A stretch of DNA of 56,518 nucleotides from contig DDNL01000041.1 of the NCBI GenBank assembly GCA_002341165.1, positions 527 through 57,044 on the forward strand, read 5' to 3'. This DNA comes from Shewanellaceae bacterium UBA2521 (lineage in GTDB: Bacteria > Pseudomonadota > Gammaproteobacteria > Enterobacterales > Shewanellaceae). The notes beneath the pieces are model-generated. The model did not search any database. It was given only the letters and a program-made list of their open reading frames with translations, and had not been told where the DNA came from. The position numbers and the translations under genes were made by a program. Positions 42,936 to 51,728 of this stretch are shown piece by piece (the stretch's first letter is position 1; each line of letters begins with the position of its first letter).

Positions 42936-44034
42936 ATGTTCGAAGTCAACCCTATAAATCAAAAAGTAGAAGAATTAACAAAGCGTAGAGAGATGCTTCG
43001 GGGGTATCTTTGACTACGATGCCAAGCAAGAGCGTTTAGAAGAAGTCACGCGAGAACTGGAATCTTCCGATGTGTGGAATCAGCCTGAAACAGCACAAGC
43101 TTTAGGTCGAGAGCGTGTTGCTTTAGAAAAAGTGGTTGATACGATAGATCAACTCACTCAAGGTCTTTCAGATGTAGAAGAGCTGGTCGCATTAGCACTT
43201 GAAGCGCAAGATGAACAGACTTTTCAAGAAGCGCAAGATGAATTAGATGAGTTAGAAAAAAAACTCGAAGAGCTTGAATTTCAACGTATGTTTTCAGGTG
43301 AGCAAGATAGCTGTGATTGTTACCTTGATATTCAATCTGGCTCAGGTGGAACAGAAGCGCAAGACTGGGCAAATATGTTGTTGCGTATGTTTTTGCGTTG
43401 GGGCGAAAGCCATCAGTTTAAGACCGAGCTCATAGAAGTATCAGACGGAGATGTTGCAGGTATTAAAAGCGCAACCATTAAAGTGTCGGGTGAGTATGCT
43501 TATGGCTGGTTACGTACAGAGACAGGTGTACATCGGTTGGTGAGAAAGTCTCCTTTTGACTCAGGTGGTAGGCGTCATACTTCTTTTGCTTCTGTATTTG
43601 TGTTTCCTGAGATTGATGATTCGATTGAAGTAGATATTAATCCTGCGGACTTACGTATTGATGTCTATCGTGCTTCTGGCGCTGGTGGTCAGCACGTGAA
43701 TAAAACTGAATCGGCTGTGCGTATCACTCACTTGCCGACCAACACTGTGGTACAGTGTCAAAACGATCGCTCCCAACATAAAAATAAAGATAGTGCGATG
43801 AAGCAGTTAAAAGCGAAATTGTTTGAACTAGAATTGCAAAAACAAAATGCAGAAAAACAAGAAGCTGAAGCTGCAAAGTCAGATATCGGTTGGGGCAGCC
43901 AGATCCGATCTTATGTACTAGATGATAGCCGTATAAAGGATTTACGCACAGGTGTAGAAAACCGTAATACTCAAGCTGTATTAGACGGTGATTTAGATAA
44001 ATTTATTGAAGCGAGCTTAAAGTCAGGCTTGTAA
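42936..44034 (+). CDS. prfB: Peptide chain release factor 2, made by programmed +1 frameshift
   Basis: The gene starts at ATG 42936 (MFEVNPINQKVEELTKRREM, then LRGYL), meets an in-frame TGA at 43011-43013 after 25 codons, and continues in the +1 frame as DYDAKQERLEEVTREL, to give 365 residues. The SPF anticodon-like tripeptide (VRKSPFDSGGRRH) and the GGQ catalytic loop (ASGAGGQHVNKTES) are present. RF2 reads UGA and UAA stop codons in the ribosomal A site and releases the protein. An annotation that starts at 43072 would lose about 45 residues. lysS follows after 21 bp. Confidence 0.97.
42999..43014 (+). promoter_or_regulatory. RF2 autoregulatory frameshift site
   Basis: CGGGGGTATCTTTGAC has the internal ribosome-binding-like G-run, the slippery CTT codon and the TGA followed by C, just as in E. 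coli prfB except for C in place of the first A. Low RF2 lets the ribosome slip from CTT to TTT and read on; high RF2 ends translation at TGA. Confidence 0.96.
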
Positions 44035-44055
44035 CTTAGCAAAGAGATACATGTG

Positions 44056-45543
44056 ATGAGTGATGTGACAGTTGATGAAAATAAATTAATTGCAGAGCGT
44101 AGAGCGAAGTTAGATCATATTCGTGAGCAGTGCGATGCCAATGCACACCCTAATGATTTTCAGCGTGAACATTTAGCTGAAGATTTGCAGGAAACCTATC
44201 GTGAGCAATCGAAAGAAGCCTTGGTTGAGTTAAACCAGTGTGTTTCTGTTGCAGGGCGTGTTATGGCAAAGCGTGGTCCTTTTTTAGTTTTACAGGATAT
44301 GAGTGGGCGCATTCAAGCTTATGCTGCGAAAGAAGTGCAAAAAGAACTTAAAGCGCGTTACCAAGGCCTAGATTTAGGCGATATTTTAGGCGTAACGGGA
44401 ACTTTGGCACGCTCGGGTAAAGGTGACTTATATGTTGATATTCAAAGTTTTCAACTGCTCACCAAATCTTTGCGCCCCTTACCAGAGAAATTTCATGGTT
44501 TATCGGATCAAGAGTTGCGCTATCGTCAGCGTTACTTAGATTTAATCACGAATGATGAAACGCGAAAAACATTCAAAATCCGCTCAAAAGTTATCAGCGG
44601 TATCCGTCAATTCTTAGAAGCACGTCAGTTTACCGAAGTGGAAACACCGATGATGCAAACGATTCCAGGTGGTGCTTCAGCACGTCCATTTATTACGCAT
44701 CATAATGCTTTAGATATGGATATGTACTTGCGTATTGCGCCTGAGCTATATTTGAAGCGTCTTGTGGTCGGTGGCTTTGAACGCGTGTTCGAAATTAATC
44801 GTAACTTCCGTAACGAAGGTTTATCACCGCGTCATAATCCTGAGTTCACTATGCTTGAATTTTATCAAGCTTATGCAACTTATGAAGATCTTATGGACTT
44901 GACCGAAGATATGCTGCGTCAACTTTCTATGGATATTTTGGGTACGACAGATGTGCCATACGGTGAAGAAGTGTTTAACTTAGGTCAGCCTTTTAAGCGT
45001 ATTAGCATGACAGATTGCGTGTTGCACTTTAACCCAAGCTTAACAGCTGAGCAGTTGAAATCGAGAGAAGCTGCTGCTGATATTGCCGCTTCACTAGGAA
45101 TTGAGGTAGATTCTTCTTGGGGCTTAGGCCGTCTTATTACAGAAATTTTTGAAGAAACAGCAGAGCATAAGTTAATTCAGCCTACTTTTATTACTGAATA
45201 TCCTGCTGAAGTTTCACCTTTAGCGCGTCGTAATGATGATAACCCTGAAATCACAGATCGTTTTGAGTTTTTTGTGGGCGGGCGTGAAATTGCTAATGGT
45301 TTTTCTGAGCTTAATGACGCACAAGATCAAGCTGAGCGCTTTAAAAAGCAAGTGGAGCAAAAAGATGCTGGTGATGACGAGGCGATGTCTTTCGATGCAG
45401 ATTATATTCGCGCTTTGGAATATGGTTTACCTCCTACAGCGGGACAAGGTATTGGCATTGATCGATTAGTCATGATTTTTAGTAATAGTCATACTATTCG
45501 CGATGTCATTTTGTTTCCGACACTAAGGCCTGAAGCCAAGTAA
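44056..45543 (+). CDS. lysS: Lysyl-tRNA synthetase, class II
   Basis: ATG 44056 gives 495 residues. An N-terminal OB-fold for tRNA binding (about 60-170, VSVAGRVMAKRGPFLVLQDM) precedes the class II core. Motif 1 surrounds FTEVETPMMQTIPGGASARP, motif 2 is FRNEGLSPRHNPEFTMLEFY, and motif 3 is TAGQGIGIDRLVMIFS near the end. It charges tRNA-Lys with lysine. A GTG one codon upstream is also in frame. The gene directly follows prfB, as in E. coli, and ends in a terminator at 45561-45580. Confidence 0.97.
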   Translation: MSDVTVDENKLIAERRAKLDHIREQCDANAHPNDFQREHLAEDLQETYREQSKEALVELNQCVSVAGRVMAKRGPFLVLQDMSGRIQAYAAKEVQKELKARYQGLDLGDILGVTGTLARSGKGDLYVDIQSFQLLTKSLRPLPEKFHGLSDQELRYRQRYLDLITNDETRKTFKIRSKVISGIRQFLEARQFTEVETPMMQTIPGGASARPFITHHNALDMDMYLRIAPELYLKRLVVGGFERVFEINRNFRNEGLSPRHNPEFTMLEFYQAYATYEDLMDLTEDMLRQLSMDILGTTDVPYGEEVFNLGQPFKRISMTDCVLHFNPSLTAEQLKSREAAADIAASLGIEVDSSWGLGRLITEIFEETAEHKLIQPTFITEYPAEVSPLARRNDDNPEITDRFEFFVGGREIANGFSELNDAQDQAERFKKQVEQKDAGDDEAMSFDADYIRALEYGLPPTAGQGIGIDRLVMIFSNSHTIRDVILFPTLRPEAK

Positions 45544-45560
45544 TCAGACAGAGTAAGAAG

Positions 45561-45580
45561 CGCTTGTATCAAGCGTTTTT
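45561..45580 (+). terminator. Terminator of lysS
   Basis: A short hairpin with arms CGCTTG and CAAGCG around TAT is followed directly by a T-run (TTTTTT), 18 bp after the lysS stop. Confidence 0.7.
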
Positions 45581-45710
45581 TACTTTGGAGCAGAAAAAAA
45601 GAGGTGCCACAGTTTAAATTATGCTGAAAACAAGCCATAGTTTTTAGTAACCTTACTCATTTTGTTTTTGTGGTGTTGTATTTATTTGTAGTTAATTTTT
45701 TGAGAGATTT

Positions 45711-46964
45711 ATGTTTCGATCTTTATCTGGGCGCATTTTTATCGGTCTGTTTTTAGGGCTTTTAATTGGAAGTTTAATTCAATACACTTTAGATAGTGTT
45801 CCTCTTTTTCAGGAAGCCTGTATTCAGCTTGCTGATGGCATAGGGCTGATGTTCATTCATGCTATCATGCTTATGGTGATTCCTCTTGTCTTTTTTAGTA
45901 TTGTCACAGGCGTTTTAGAGCTGAATGATTTATCTTCTTTTGGCCGCTTAGGTGGTAAAACCTTTTTAGCTTATTTGATTAACACGGTGATTGCGATTTC
46001 TCTAGCGGCTTTCGTGGCTTATATGATTGAACCAGGTGCAGGGCTTGCTTTGCAAGGCAAGTTTCCTTCAGCTGGAGATACGCAGAAGCAATTACCTGAT
46101 ATTTTCAAATTGATCGTTGATATTGTGCCGAGTAATCCTGTACAGGCATTGCTTTCAGGTAATATGCTGCAGATTATTTTTATGGCCATCATGACAGGTG
46201 TTGTCGTGAAAATGCTAGGTGAGCAAACAGCTGGTGCTGCACGCTTTTTCCAAGTAGGTAACCTTATTATGATGAAAATGATCACACTGGTTATGGATTT
46301 TGCGCCTCTTGGAGTATGTGCATTAATGATTAAGCTTGGGGCAACATTAGATGTAGATATCTTTTGGAACCTCTTGCTGTATGTCATGCTTATTTTATTG
46401 TTGCTTTTTTTCTGGCTTTCTATTTTATATCCTTATGCCGTGTCTTTGTTTACAGAGATTAAACCATTAGATTTTAGAAAAGCAATTCAAGAGCAGTTTT
46501 TGTTTGCACTGTCTACAGCAAGCTCGAATGCAACCATTCCTGTTACGATGCGAACTTTAACGGAAAAGCTAGGCGTGAGCCGTTCTGTCTCGGGTTTTGG
46601 TGTGCCTCTTGGTGCAACGATGAACATGGGTGGCGTCTCGATTTACATTACGATAGCGACTTTGTTCGTTGCTAATGCTTACGGTGCTTCTATTACAGCT
46701 GATCAGTTACCGACTTTGTTATTAAATATTTTCTTATTAGCTGTGGGCTCAGGTGGTGTGCCAGGTGGCGGTTTAATTATGATTGGTATCTTGATACAAC
46801 AATTAGGCTTACCTCTTGAAGCTTTTGCCCTCATTGCGGCAGTTGATCGTATTATTGATATGGTAGTCACGTCTGTGAATGTTGTAGGCGATACTGCTGT
46901 TGTCACGATTGTAGATAGATTAGAAAAGAAAAGTCAGGCATCTGCAGCAGAAACTATATCGTAA
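45711..46964 (+). CDS. Dicarboxylate/amino acid:cation symporter (DAACS, GltP/DctA type)
   Basis: The 417-residue inner-membrane protein starts MFRSLSGRIFIGLFLGLLIG and has the DAACS features: MLMVIPLVFFSIVTGVLEL near 50, the serine-rich hairpin FALSTASSNATIPVTMRTL near 270, the substrate/sodium motif GATMNMGGVSIYITIATLFV near 305, the second hairpin GSGGVPGGGLIMIG near 345, and DRIIDMVVTSVNVVGDTAVV near 385. It would import C4-dicarboxylates or glutamate/aspartate with sodium or protons; which one cannot be read with confidence. The motif is NMGG rather than the common NMDGT. It is a single gene with a bidirectional terminator downstream. Confidence 0.9.
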   Translation: MFRSLSGRIFIGLFLGLLIGSLIQYTLDSVPLFQEACIQLADGIGLMFIHAIMLMVIPLVFFSIVTGVLELNDLSSFGRLGGKTFLAYLINTVIAISLAAFVAYMIEPGAGLALQGKFPSAGDTQKQLPDIFKLIVDIVPSNPVQALLSGNMLQIIFMAIMTGVVVKMLGEQTAGAARFFQVGNLIMMKMITLVMDFAPLGVCALMIKLGATLDVDIFWNLLLYVMLILLLLFFWLSILYPYAVSLFTEIKPLDFRKAIQEQFLFALSTASSNATIPVTMRTLTEKLGVSRSVSGFGVPLGATMNMGGVSIYITIATLFVANAYGASITADQLPTLLLNIFLLAVGSGGVPGGGLIMIGILIQQLGLPLEAFALIAAVDRIIDMVVTSVNVVGDTAVVTIVDRLEKKSQASAAETIS

Positions 46965-46996
46965 AAAGAGCGTGTAACGAAACCCACGAAAAAACA

Positions 46997-47026
46997 AAAA
47001 GGTTGCTTTTAAAGCAACCTTTTTTA
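46997..47026. terminator. Bidirectional terminator between the symporter and permease genes
   Basis: The arms AAAAAGGTTGCTTT and AAAGCAACCTTTTTT have T-runs on both strands and lie between two convergent genes. Confidence 0.85.
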
Positions 47027-47034
47027 AAAGCATA

Positions 47035-48363
47035 TCAAAGCACCATTGCAGCAATCCAACCAAAGATAATCAGTGGTAAATTAAAGTGTATAAATGTTGG
47101 GATGACGCTGTCGTAAATATGGTCATGTTGTTTATCTGTGTTGAGACCCGCAGTCACGCCCATAGTGGCTTCAGATACAGGAGAGCCTGCATCACCTAAT
47201 GCAGCAGCTGTACCGACGAGTGCTATGGTCGCTAAAGGTGAAAACCCAAAACTCATTGCTAGAGGAACATAAATCGATGCGATGATAGGAATGGTTGAGA
47301 AAGAAGAACCTATGCCCATCGTAATCAATAAACCAACAAATAACATTAAAAATGCGATGAAACCTCTATGATCCACTCCTATAAGATCTTGAACAGCGGC
47401 CACAAGAGATTCGATCTCACCTGTTGCTTTGATCACTTCTGCAAAGCCTGATGCTGTAATCATAATAAAACCTATCATGGCCATCATATTGAAGCCTTGC
47501 GTCATAATATCTTCATTGTTGTGCCGTTTAAGCACGCCACAAAAATGGAGAATGATATAGCCCGCTAAAGCAGCCATGATCATGGCATCCTGATAGATAA
47601 TTTGCACTGCTACTGTTACGCCAATGGCAAAGAGTGCACTATAGACATGAGGTAAATGAATTTCTTGATGTTGTGCTGGGTCAATGACATCTGCTGTAAT
47701 TTGGTAAGCGCGCGGTTTTCGATAGCTTATCAGTGAAGCGATGAGTAAACCTATGAACATTCCTGTGGCAGGTAAAGCCATAGCTTTAATCACATCGGCT
47801 GAATAGACCGCCAGACCATTTAAGTTGAGTTGCTTACATAAAATGTCATTGAGAAACATATGACCATAGCCGAGCGGTAAAATCATATAAGTGGTCACTA
47901 GACCAAAAGAGATGACGCAAGCTATCAGGCGTCTATCTATACTGAGCATATTCATTGCAGCCAAGAGAGGTGGAATCAAAATAGGAATAAAGGCTATATG
48001 TATAGGAATAAGATTTTGCGAAAAAATAGACATGATTAATATCGATAAAATAAGCATATACTTCACGAAATTTTTTCTTTTAGGTGTATGTTTGCTTCCC
48101 AAGTTTCTGATGATCGCACTTGAGATCATATCGGTAATCCCTGAATGTGATAAAGCAACTGCAAATGCTCCGAGTGTTGCATAGCCTAAAGCAAGCTTGG
48201 CATGGTGACCTAGTCCTTGATTAAAAATAGCAATGGTTTCATTGATAGGTAGATGACTAAGTAAGCCTGCGACAATAGAGCTAACAGTGAGCGCGATGAT
48301 AATATTAACGCGAACCACGCTGAGAAACAGCATGAGCGTAATAGCAATCACAACAGAATTCAT
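47035..48363 (-). CDS. NhaC/YuiF-like sodium-proton antiporter family permease
   Basis: The 442-residue membrane protein has about 11-12 helices and the family stretches LLSHLPINETIAIFNQGLGH near 36, LGYATLGAFAVALSHSGITD, the helix-breaking SIFSQNLIPIHIAFIPILIP, MGIGSSFSTIPIIASIYVPL and the late ALGDAGSPVSEATMGVTAGL. These fit the YuiF-type subgroup of the Na+/H+ antiporter (NhaC-like) superfamily, some members of which carry amino acids such as histidine. I cannot choose between ion antiport and amino-acid uptake. It is a single gene with a 220-base gap to the divergent peroxiredoxin gene. Confidence 0.82.
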   Translation of the reverse strand: MNSVVIAITLMLFLSVVRVNIIIALTVSSIVAGLLSHLPINETIAIFNQGLGHHAKLALGYATLGAFAVALSHSGITDMISSAIIRNLGSKHTPKRKNFVKYMLILSILIMSIFSQNLIPIHIAFIPILIPPLLAAMNMLSIDRRLIACVISFGLVTTYMILPLGYGHMFLNDILCKQLNLNGLAVYSADVIKAMALPATGMFIGLLIASLISYRKPRAYQITADVIDPAQHQEIHLPHVYSALFAIGVTVAVQIIYQDAMIMAALAGYIILHFCGVLKRHNNEDIMTQGFNMMAMIGFIMITASGFAEVIKATGEIESLVAAVQDLIGVDHRGFIAFLMLFVGLLITMGIGSSFSTIPIIASIYVPLAMSFGFSPLATIALVGTAAALGDAGSPVSEATMGVTAGLNTDKQHDHIYDSVIPTFIHFNLPLIIFGWIAAMVL

Positions 48364-48583
48364 GAATAACCTCTTTTCAAGTTGAAAAACTACAAAGAGC
48401 AGATCTTGGCTTAATTTTATAGTGCTGTCTAGCTTATGATTTGAAATAAAGCGATTTATTTATAAGAAAAGTGATTTTAAATTATGTTGTTGGCATTATT
48501 TATTTGCATTCCATGATCTGATTATTATAATGTGATTCAACTTGAATAAGTTTTATTATAAATACGATGAATTGGAGAAAATT

Positions 48584-49189
48584 ATGAGCGTATTAGTTGG
48601 TCGCCAAGCACCTGATTTTACAGCTTCTGCTGTGTTAAGTTCTGGAAAGATTGTAGATGATTTTAATCTAGCAGGAACTATTAAAGGAAAGAAAGCTGTT
48701 ATTTTCTTTTATCCTTTAAACTTTACTTTTGTTTGTCCATCAGAGTTAATTGCTTTTCATAACCGAATGGAAGATTTTAAAAACCGTGGCGTAGAAGTAA
48801 TTGGCGTATCGATTGACTCAGCATTTTCACATAATGCTTGGCGTGAAACACCTGTAGCTAAAGGTGGTATCGGTGCTGTATCTTACACGCTTGTTGCTGA
48901 TGTAAAACAAACGATCGTCAAAGATTATGATGTTGCGCATCCAGCTGCTGGTGTTGCACTTCGTGGTTCTTTCCTTATTGATGAAGAAGGCATAGTACGT
49001 CATCAGGTTATCAATGATCTACCTTTAGGCCGTAATATTGACGAAATGTTACGCATGATTGATGCTTTAGCATTCCATCAAAAGCATGGCGAAGTTTGTC
49101 CAGCAGGCTGGCAAGAAGGCAAAAAAGGTATGGTAGCAGATACTGAAGGTGTTGCAGCGTATCTTGCTGAGAACGCAGAGCAGCTTTAA
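48584..49189 (+). CDS. 2-Cys peroxiredoxin (AhpC/Prx1 type)
   Basis: ATG 48584 (MSVLVGRQAPDFTASAVLSS), behind TTGGAGAAAATT, gives 201 residues. The peroxidatic cysteine lies in FYPLNFTFVCPSELIAF (Cys near 53) and the resolving one in HGEVCPAGWQ (Cys near 171), with the conserved threonine and arginine of the active site. It reduces hydrogen peroxide, organic peroxides or peroxynitrite in the cytoplasm, with a reductant such as thioredoxin or AhpF. No ahpF is adjacent. The 220-base upstream gap shared with the divergent permease has no recognised OxyR site. Confidence 0.95.
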   Translation: MSVLVGRQAPDFTASAVLSSGKIVDDFNLAGTIKGKKAVIFFYPLNFTFVCPSELIAFHNRMEDFKNRGVEVIGVSIDSAFSHNAWRETPVAKGGIGAVSYTLVADVKQTIVKDYDVAHPAAGVALRGSFLIDEEGIVRHQVINDLPLGRNIDEMLRMIDALAFHQKHGEVCPAGWQEGKKGMVADTEGVAAYLAENAEQL

Positions 49190-49233
49190 GTAGCTCTATG
49201 TGGTGTATAAGTTGAAAAGACTCAATGCATCAT

Positions 49234-49268
49234 AAAAAAAATCGCATATTTTATATGCGATTTTTTTT
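49234..49268. terminator. Bidirectional terminator between peroxiredoxin gene and gltA
   Basis: The arms around ATCGCATA and TATGCGAT, with loop TTT, are flanked by A8 and T8. The hairpin lies between convergent genes. Confidence 0.9.
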
Positions 49269-49294
49269 GCCTAGATCTTAAATAAAAGGTAGAT

Positions 49295-50581
49295 TTATCG
49301 TTTTTTGATGGGTTGGTAATCGCGTTTGCTATAGCCTGTGTAGAGCTGGCGAGGACGTCCAATTTTATGCCCTGGTTGCTCTAACATTTCTTTCCAGTGT
49401 GCTACCCAGCCAACCGTACGTGAAAGTGCAAAGATGACGGTAAACATACTTGTCGGAATACCAATAGCTTTCATGATGATACCAGAGTAGAAATCGACAT
49501 TGGGGTAAAGTTTCTTCTCAACAAAGTAACTGTCTTTCAATGCAATTTGTTCTAGCTCCATCGCAACGTCAAGTAGAGGGTCTTTAATTTTGAGCTCTTT
49601 GAGTACCTCATGACAGGTTTCACGCATGACGGTAGCGCGGGGATCAAAATTCTTGTAAACACGGTGACCAAAGCCCATAAGACGGAAAGGATCATTTTTA
49701 TCTTTTGAGCGTTTAATAAACTCAGGAATGCGATCAACACTCCCTATCTCTTCAAGCATAGTTAAACAGGCTTCATTCGCTCCACCATGAGCAGGTCCCC
49801 ATAAAGAGGCAATACCGGCTGCAATACATGCAAAAGGATTGGCTCCAGAAGATCCAGCTAAGCGTACAGTGGAAGTTGAGGCGTTCTGCTCATGATCTGC
49901 ATGCAGAATAAAAATTCTATCCATTGCTTTTTCAATTACAGGATTAATTTTATAATCTTCAGCAGGTACTGCAAACATCATGTTGAGGAAGTTACCAGCG
50001 TAACTTAAGTCATTACGAGGATAAATAAAAGGTAATCCTACGGAATACTTATAAGACATAGCTGCAAGAGTAGGTACTTTAGATATTAATCTTAGTGCGG
50101 CCAGTAGGCGATCTTTTTCTTGTGATACATCCATGGCGTCATGGTAGAATGAAGAAAGTGCACCGACAACACCACACATGATTGCCATAGGATGTGCATC
50201 GCGTCTAAAACCGTTAAAGAAATTAACGACTTGCTCGTTGACAAGGGTATGTGTTTTTATATCCGTTAAAAATTCATCGTATTGTTTTTGCGTTGGCAAT
50301 TCTTGATGAAGTAACAAGTAGCATACTTCAAGATAAGATGATTTTTCTGCCAAATCTGCAATAGGATAACCTCTATGCAGTAAAATACCTTGGCCGCCAT
50401 CAATGTAAGTAATCTTTGACTCACAGGAAGCGGTTGCAAGAAAGCCGGGATCAAATGTAAAGTACCCGTGGCTACCAAGCTGACTGATATCTATAACATC
50501 AAAACCTTCACTCCCTTTCTTAATGGGAAAATCAACCGAGCCTTTGTCAGGCAAGCTTAACGTGGCTTTAGTTTCAGCCAT
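49295..50581 (-). CDS. gltA: Citrate synthase, type II hexameric
   Basis: ATG 50581 (MAETKATLSLPDKG), with a strong AAGGAGAAGTAAG, gives 428 residues; the 10 extra codons upstream are unsupported. The signature HADHEQNASTSTVRLAGSSG near 240 has one active-site histidine, GHRVYKNFDPRA near 314 the other, and VDFYSGIIMKAIGIP near 370 the aspartate. The N-terminal beta-domain (FDPGFLATASCESKITYIDG) is typical of the NADH-sensitive type II enzymes. It condenses acetyl-CoA with oxaloacetate as the entry to the TCA cycle. It is divergent from sdhCDAB, the usual gammaproteobacterial arrangement. Confidence 0.97.
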   Translation of the reverse strand: MAETKATLSLPDKGSVDFPIKKGSEGFDVIDISQLGSHGYFTFDPGFLATASCESKITYIDGGQGILLHRGYPIADLAEKSSYLEVCYLLLHQELPTQKQYDEFLTDIKTHTLVNEQVVNFFNGFRRDAHPMAIMCGVVGALSSFYHDAMDVSQEKDRLLAALRLISKVPTLAAMSYKYSVGLPFIYPRNDLSYAGNFLNMMFAVPAEDYKINPVIEKAMDRIFILHADHEQNASTSTVRLAGSSGANPFACIAAGIASLWGPAHGGANEACLTMLEEIGSVDRIPEFIKRSKDKNDPFRLMGFGHRVYKNFDPRATVMRETCHEVLKELKIKDPLLDVAMELEQIALKDSYFVEKKLYPNVDFYSGIIMKAIGIPTSMFTVIFALSRTVGWVAHWKEMLEQPGHKIGRPRQLYTGYSKRDYQPIKKR

Positions 50582-51012
50582 TCTTACTTCTCCTTGTCTT
50601 ATTTGTTGCACAGATGCAAAACTTAAAATTTCTAAAGATTGTTGAAACTTAGTCTATTTATACTTTACATGTTAATGATGATACTTTTCAATTAAATTTG
50701 CGTTTCTTTTTGGTAAAAAGTCAAAGTTTTTTTTTTACTTTTAATAACAAGTGTTTGCAGTGAATACGAAAAACTGTGATCAAATTAAAACAATCCTTAT
50801 TTGTTTTTGACAAACCTAAAGAGTATACTTTTACCGTTTGAATCTATTCTACATGTCGTATCTAAGTGGTAACCTTACTTTAGAGCAAAGTTCTATACTT
50901 ATAAAATTCATAGTGTAGAAGGTTTAGGCGTACATGTGTAGGCATGATTATTTTTTTGTGACGTTATATAATTATTTAAATGAAAAACTTTAATTTGTGA
51001 GCGAGAGTTGTT
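50582..51012. other. Divergent promoter region gltA / sdhC
   Basis: These 431 AT-rich bases contain no gene. They must carry the promoters of gltA (minus) and the sdhCDAB-sucA block (plus). TTGACA-like TTTTTGACAAACC (about 50802-50814), followed by TATACTTTTACC about 10 bases later, is present, but the spacing is too short for a confident promoter call. Confidence 0.4.
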
Positions 51013-51390
51013 GTGAAAAAACAAAGACCTGTCTATTTAAACTTAACACAAATTCAGTTGCCTGCTGCAGGGTTATCTTCGATATTGCATCGTATATCTG
51101 GGATTATCATGTTCGTGGCGATTGGAATTTTAATTTGGCTGCTAGATCTAAGCTTACGTTCGCATGCGAGCTTTGATATGGTCGTCTCAATGTTAAAACA
51201 TGATCTGTTTAAATTCATTTTATGGGGCATTTTAACTGCATTCATTTATCATTTGGTTGCGGGTATTCGTCACATGATTATGGATGCAGGATACTGGGAA
51301 GAGCTGAGTTCCGGAACACTTTCTGCACAAGTCACGATAGGTATATCTGTTGTGTTTTCTATCATGGTAGGAGTGTGGTTATGGGTGTGA
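51013..51390 (+). CDS. sdhC: Succinate dehydrogenase cytochrome b556 subunit
   Basis: GTG 51013 is the start, with GCGAGAG upstream. The 125-residue membrane anchor begins KKQRPVYLNLTQIQLPAAGL and has the family motif SSILHRISGIIMF near 25. Three membrane helices and the heme-ligand region FIYHLVAGIRHMIMDAGYW near 82 (His) follow. With SdhD it binds heme b and ubiquinone and anchors the SdhAB pair. Its last 10 bases overlap sdhD (ATGGGTGTGA), which suggests translational coupling. Confidence 0.94.
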   Translation: MKKQRPVYLNLTQIQLPAAGLSSILHRISGIIMFVAIGILIWLLDLSLRSHASFDMVVSMLKHDLFKFILWGILTAFIYHLVAGIRHMIMDAGYWEELSSGTLSAQVTIGISVVFSIMVGVWLWV

Positions 51391-51728
51391 GTATATCGAG
51401 TGTGGGACGCAATGGCGTTCATGACTATCTGTTAGTGCGAGCAACGGCTGTTATTATTAGTGTGTACAGCCTTTATCTGATGTGGTTTTTTATTTCTACA
51501 CCTGTTGTAACTTATTTTGATTGGCTGGAGTTGTTTCAAGACCCGTTGATGAAAGTAAGTACTGTCCTTACTTTAATTGCTTTATTAGTTCACGCTTGGA
51601 TTGGTACATGGCAGGTTTTAACAGATTATGTCAAACCTACTTTTTTAAGAGGCTCACTGCAACTGATCTGTGTTGTAGTGCTCTTAGCGTATGTGATTTT
51701 CGGCAATATGATTATATGGAGTGTATAA
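51381..51728 (+). CDS. sdhD: Succinate dehydrogenase hydrophobic membrane anchor subunit
   Basis: ATG 51381 overlaps the end of sdhC and gives 115 residues, the usual SdhD length; the longer open frame to 51222 is a shadow of sdhC. The product begins MGVSISSVGRNGVHDYLLVR and has three membrane helices, with the heme-ligand histidine in LLVHAWIGTWQVLTDY near 71. It completes the quinone- and heme-binding anchor of complex II. sdhA starts immediately after the stop. Confidence 0.93.
   Translation: MGVSISSVGRNGVHDYLLVRATAVIISVYSLYLMWFFISTPVVTYFDWLELFQDPLMKVSTVLTLIALLVHAWIGTWQVLTDYVKPTFLRGSLQLICVVVLLAYVIFGNMIIWSV

Noticed and set aside
48364..48583. An OxyR site upstream of the peroxiredoxin gene.
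   Set aside because: The region is AT-rich and no spaced ATAG-type repeats could be picked out with confidence.
51222..51380. Upstream extension of sdhD.
   Set aside because: The 53 extra codons are the shadow of sdhC in another frame; ATG 51381 gives the normal SdhD N-terminus.
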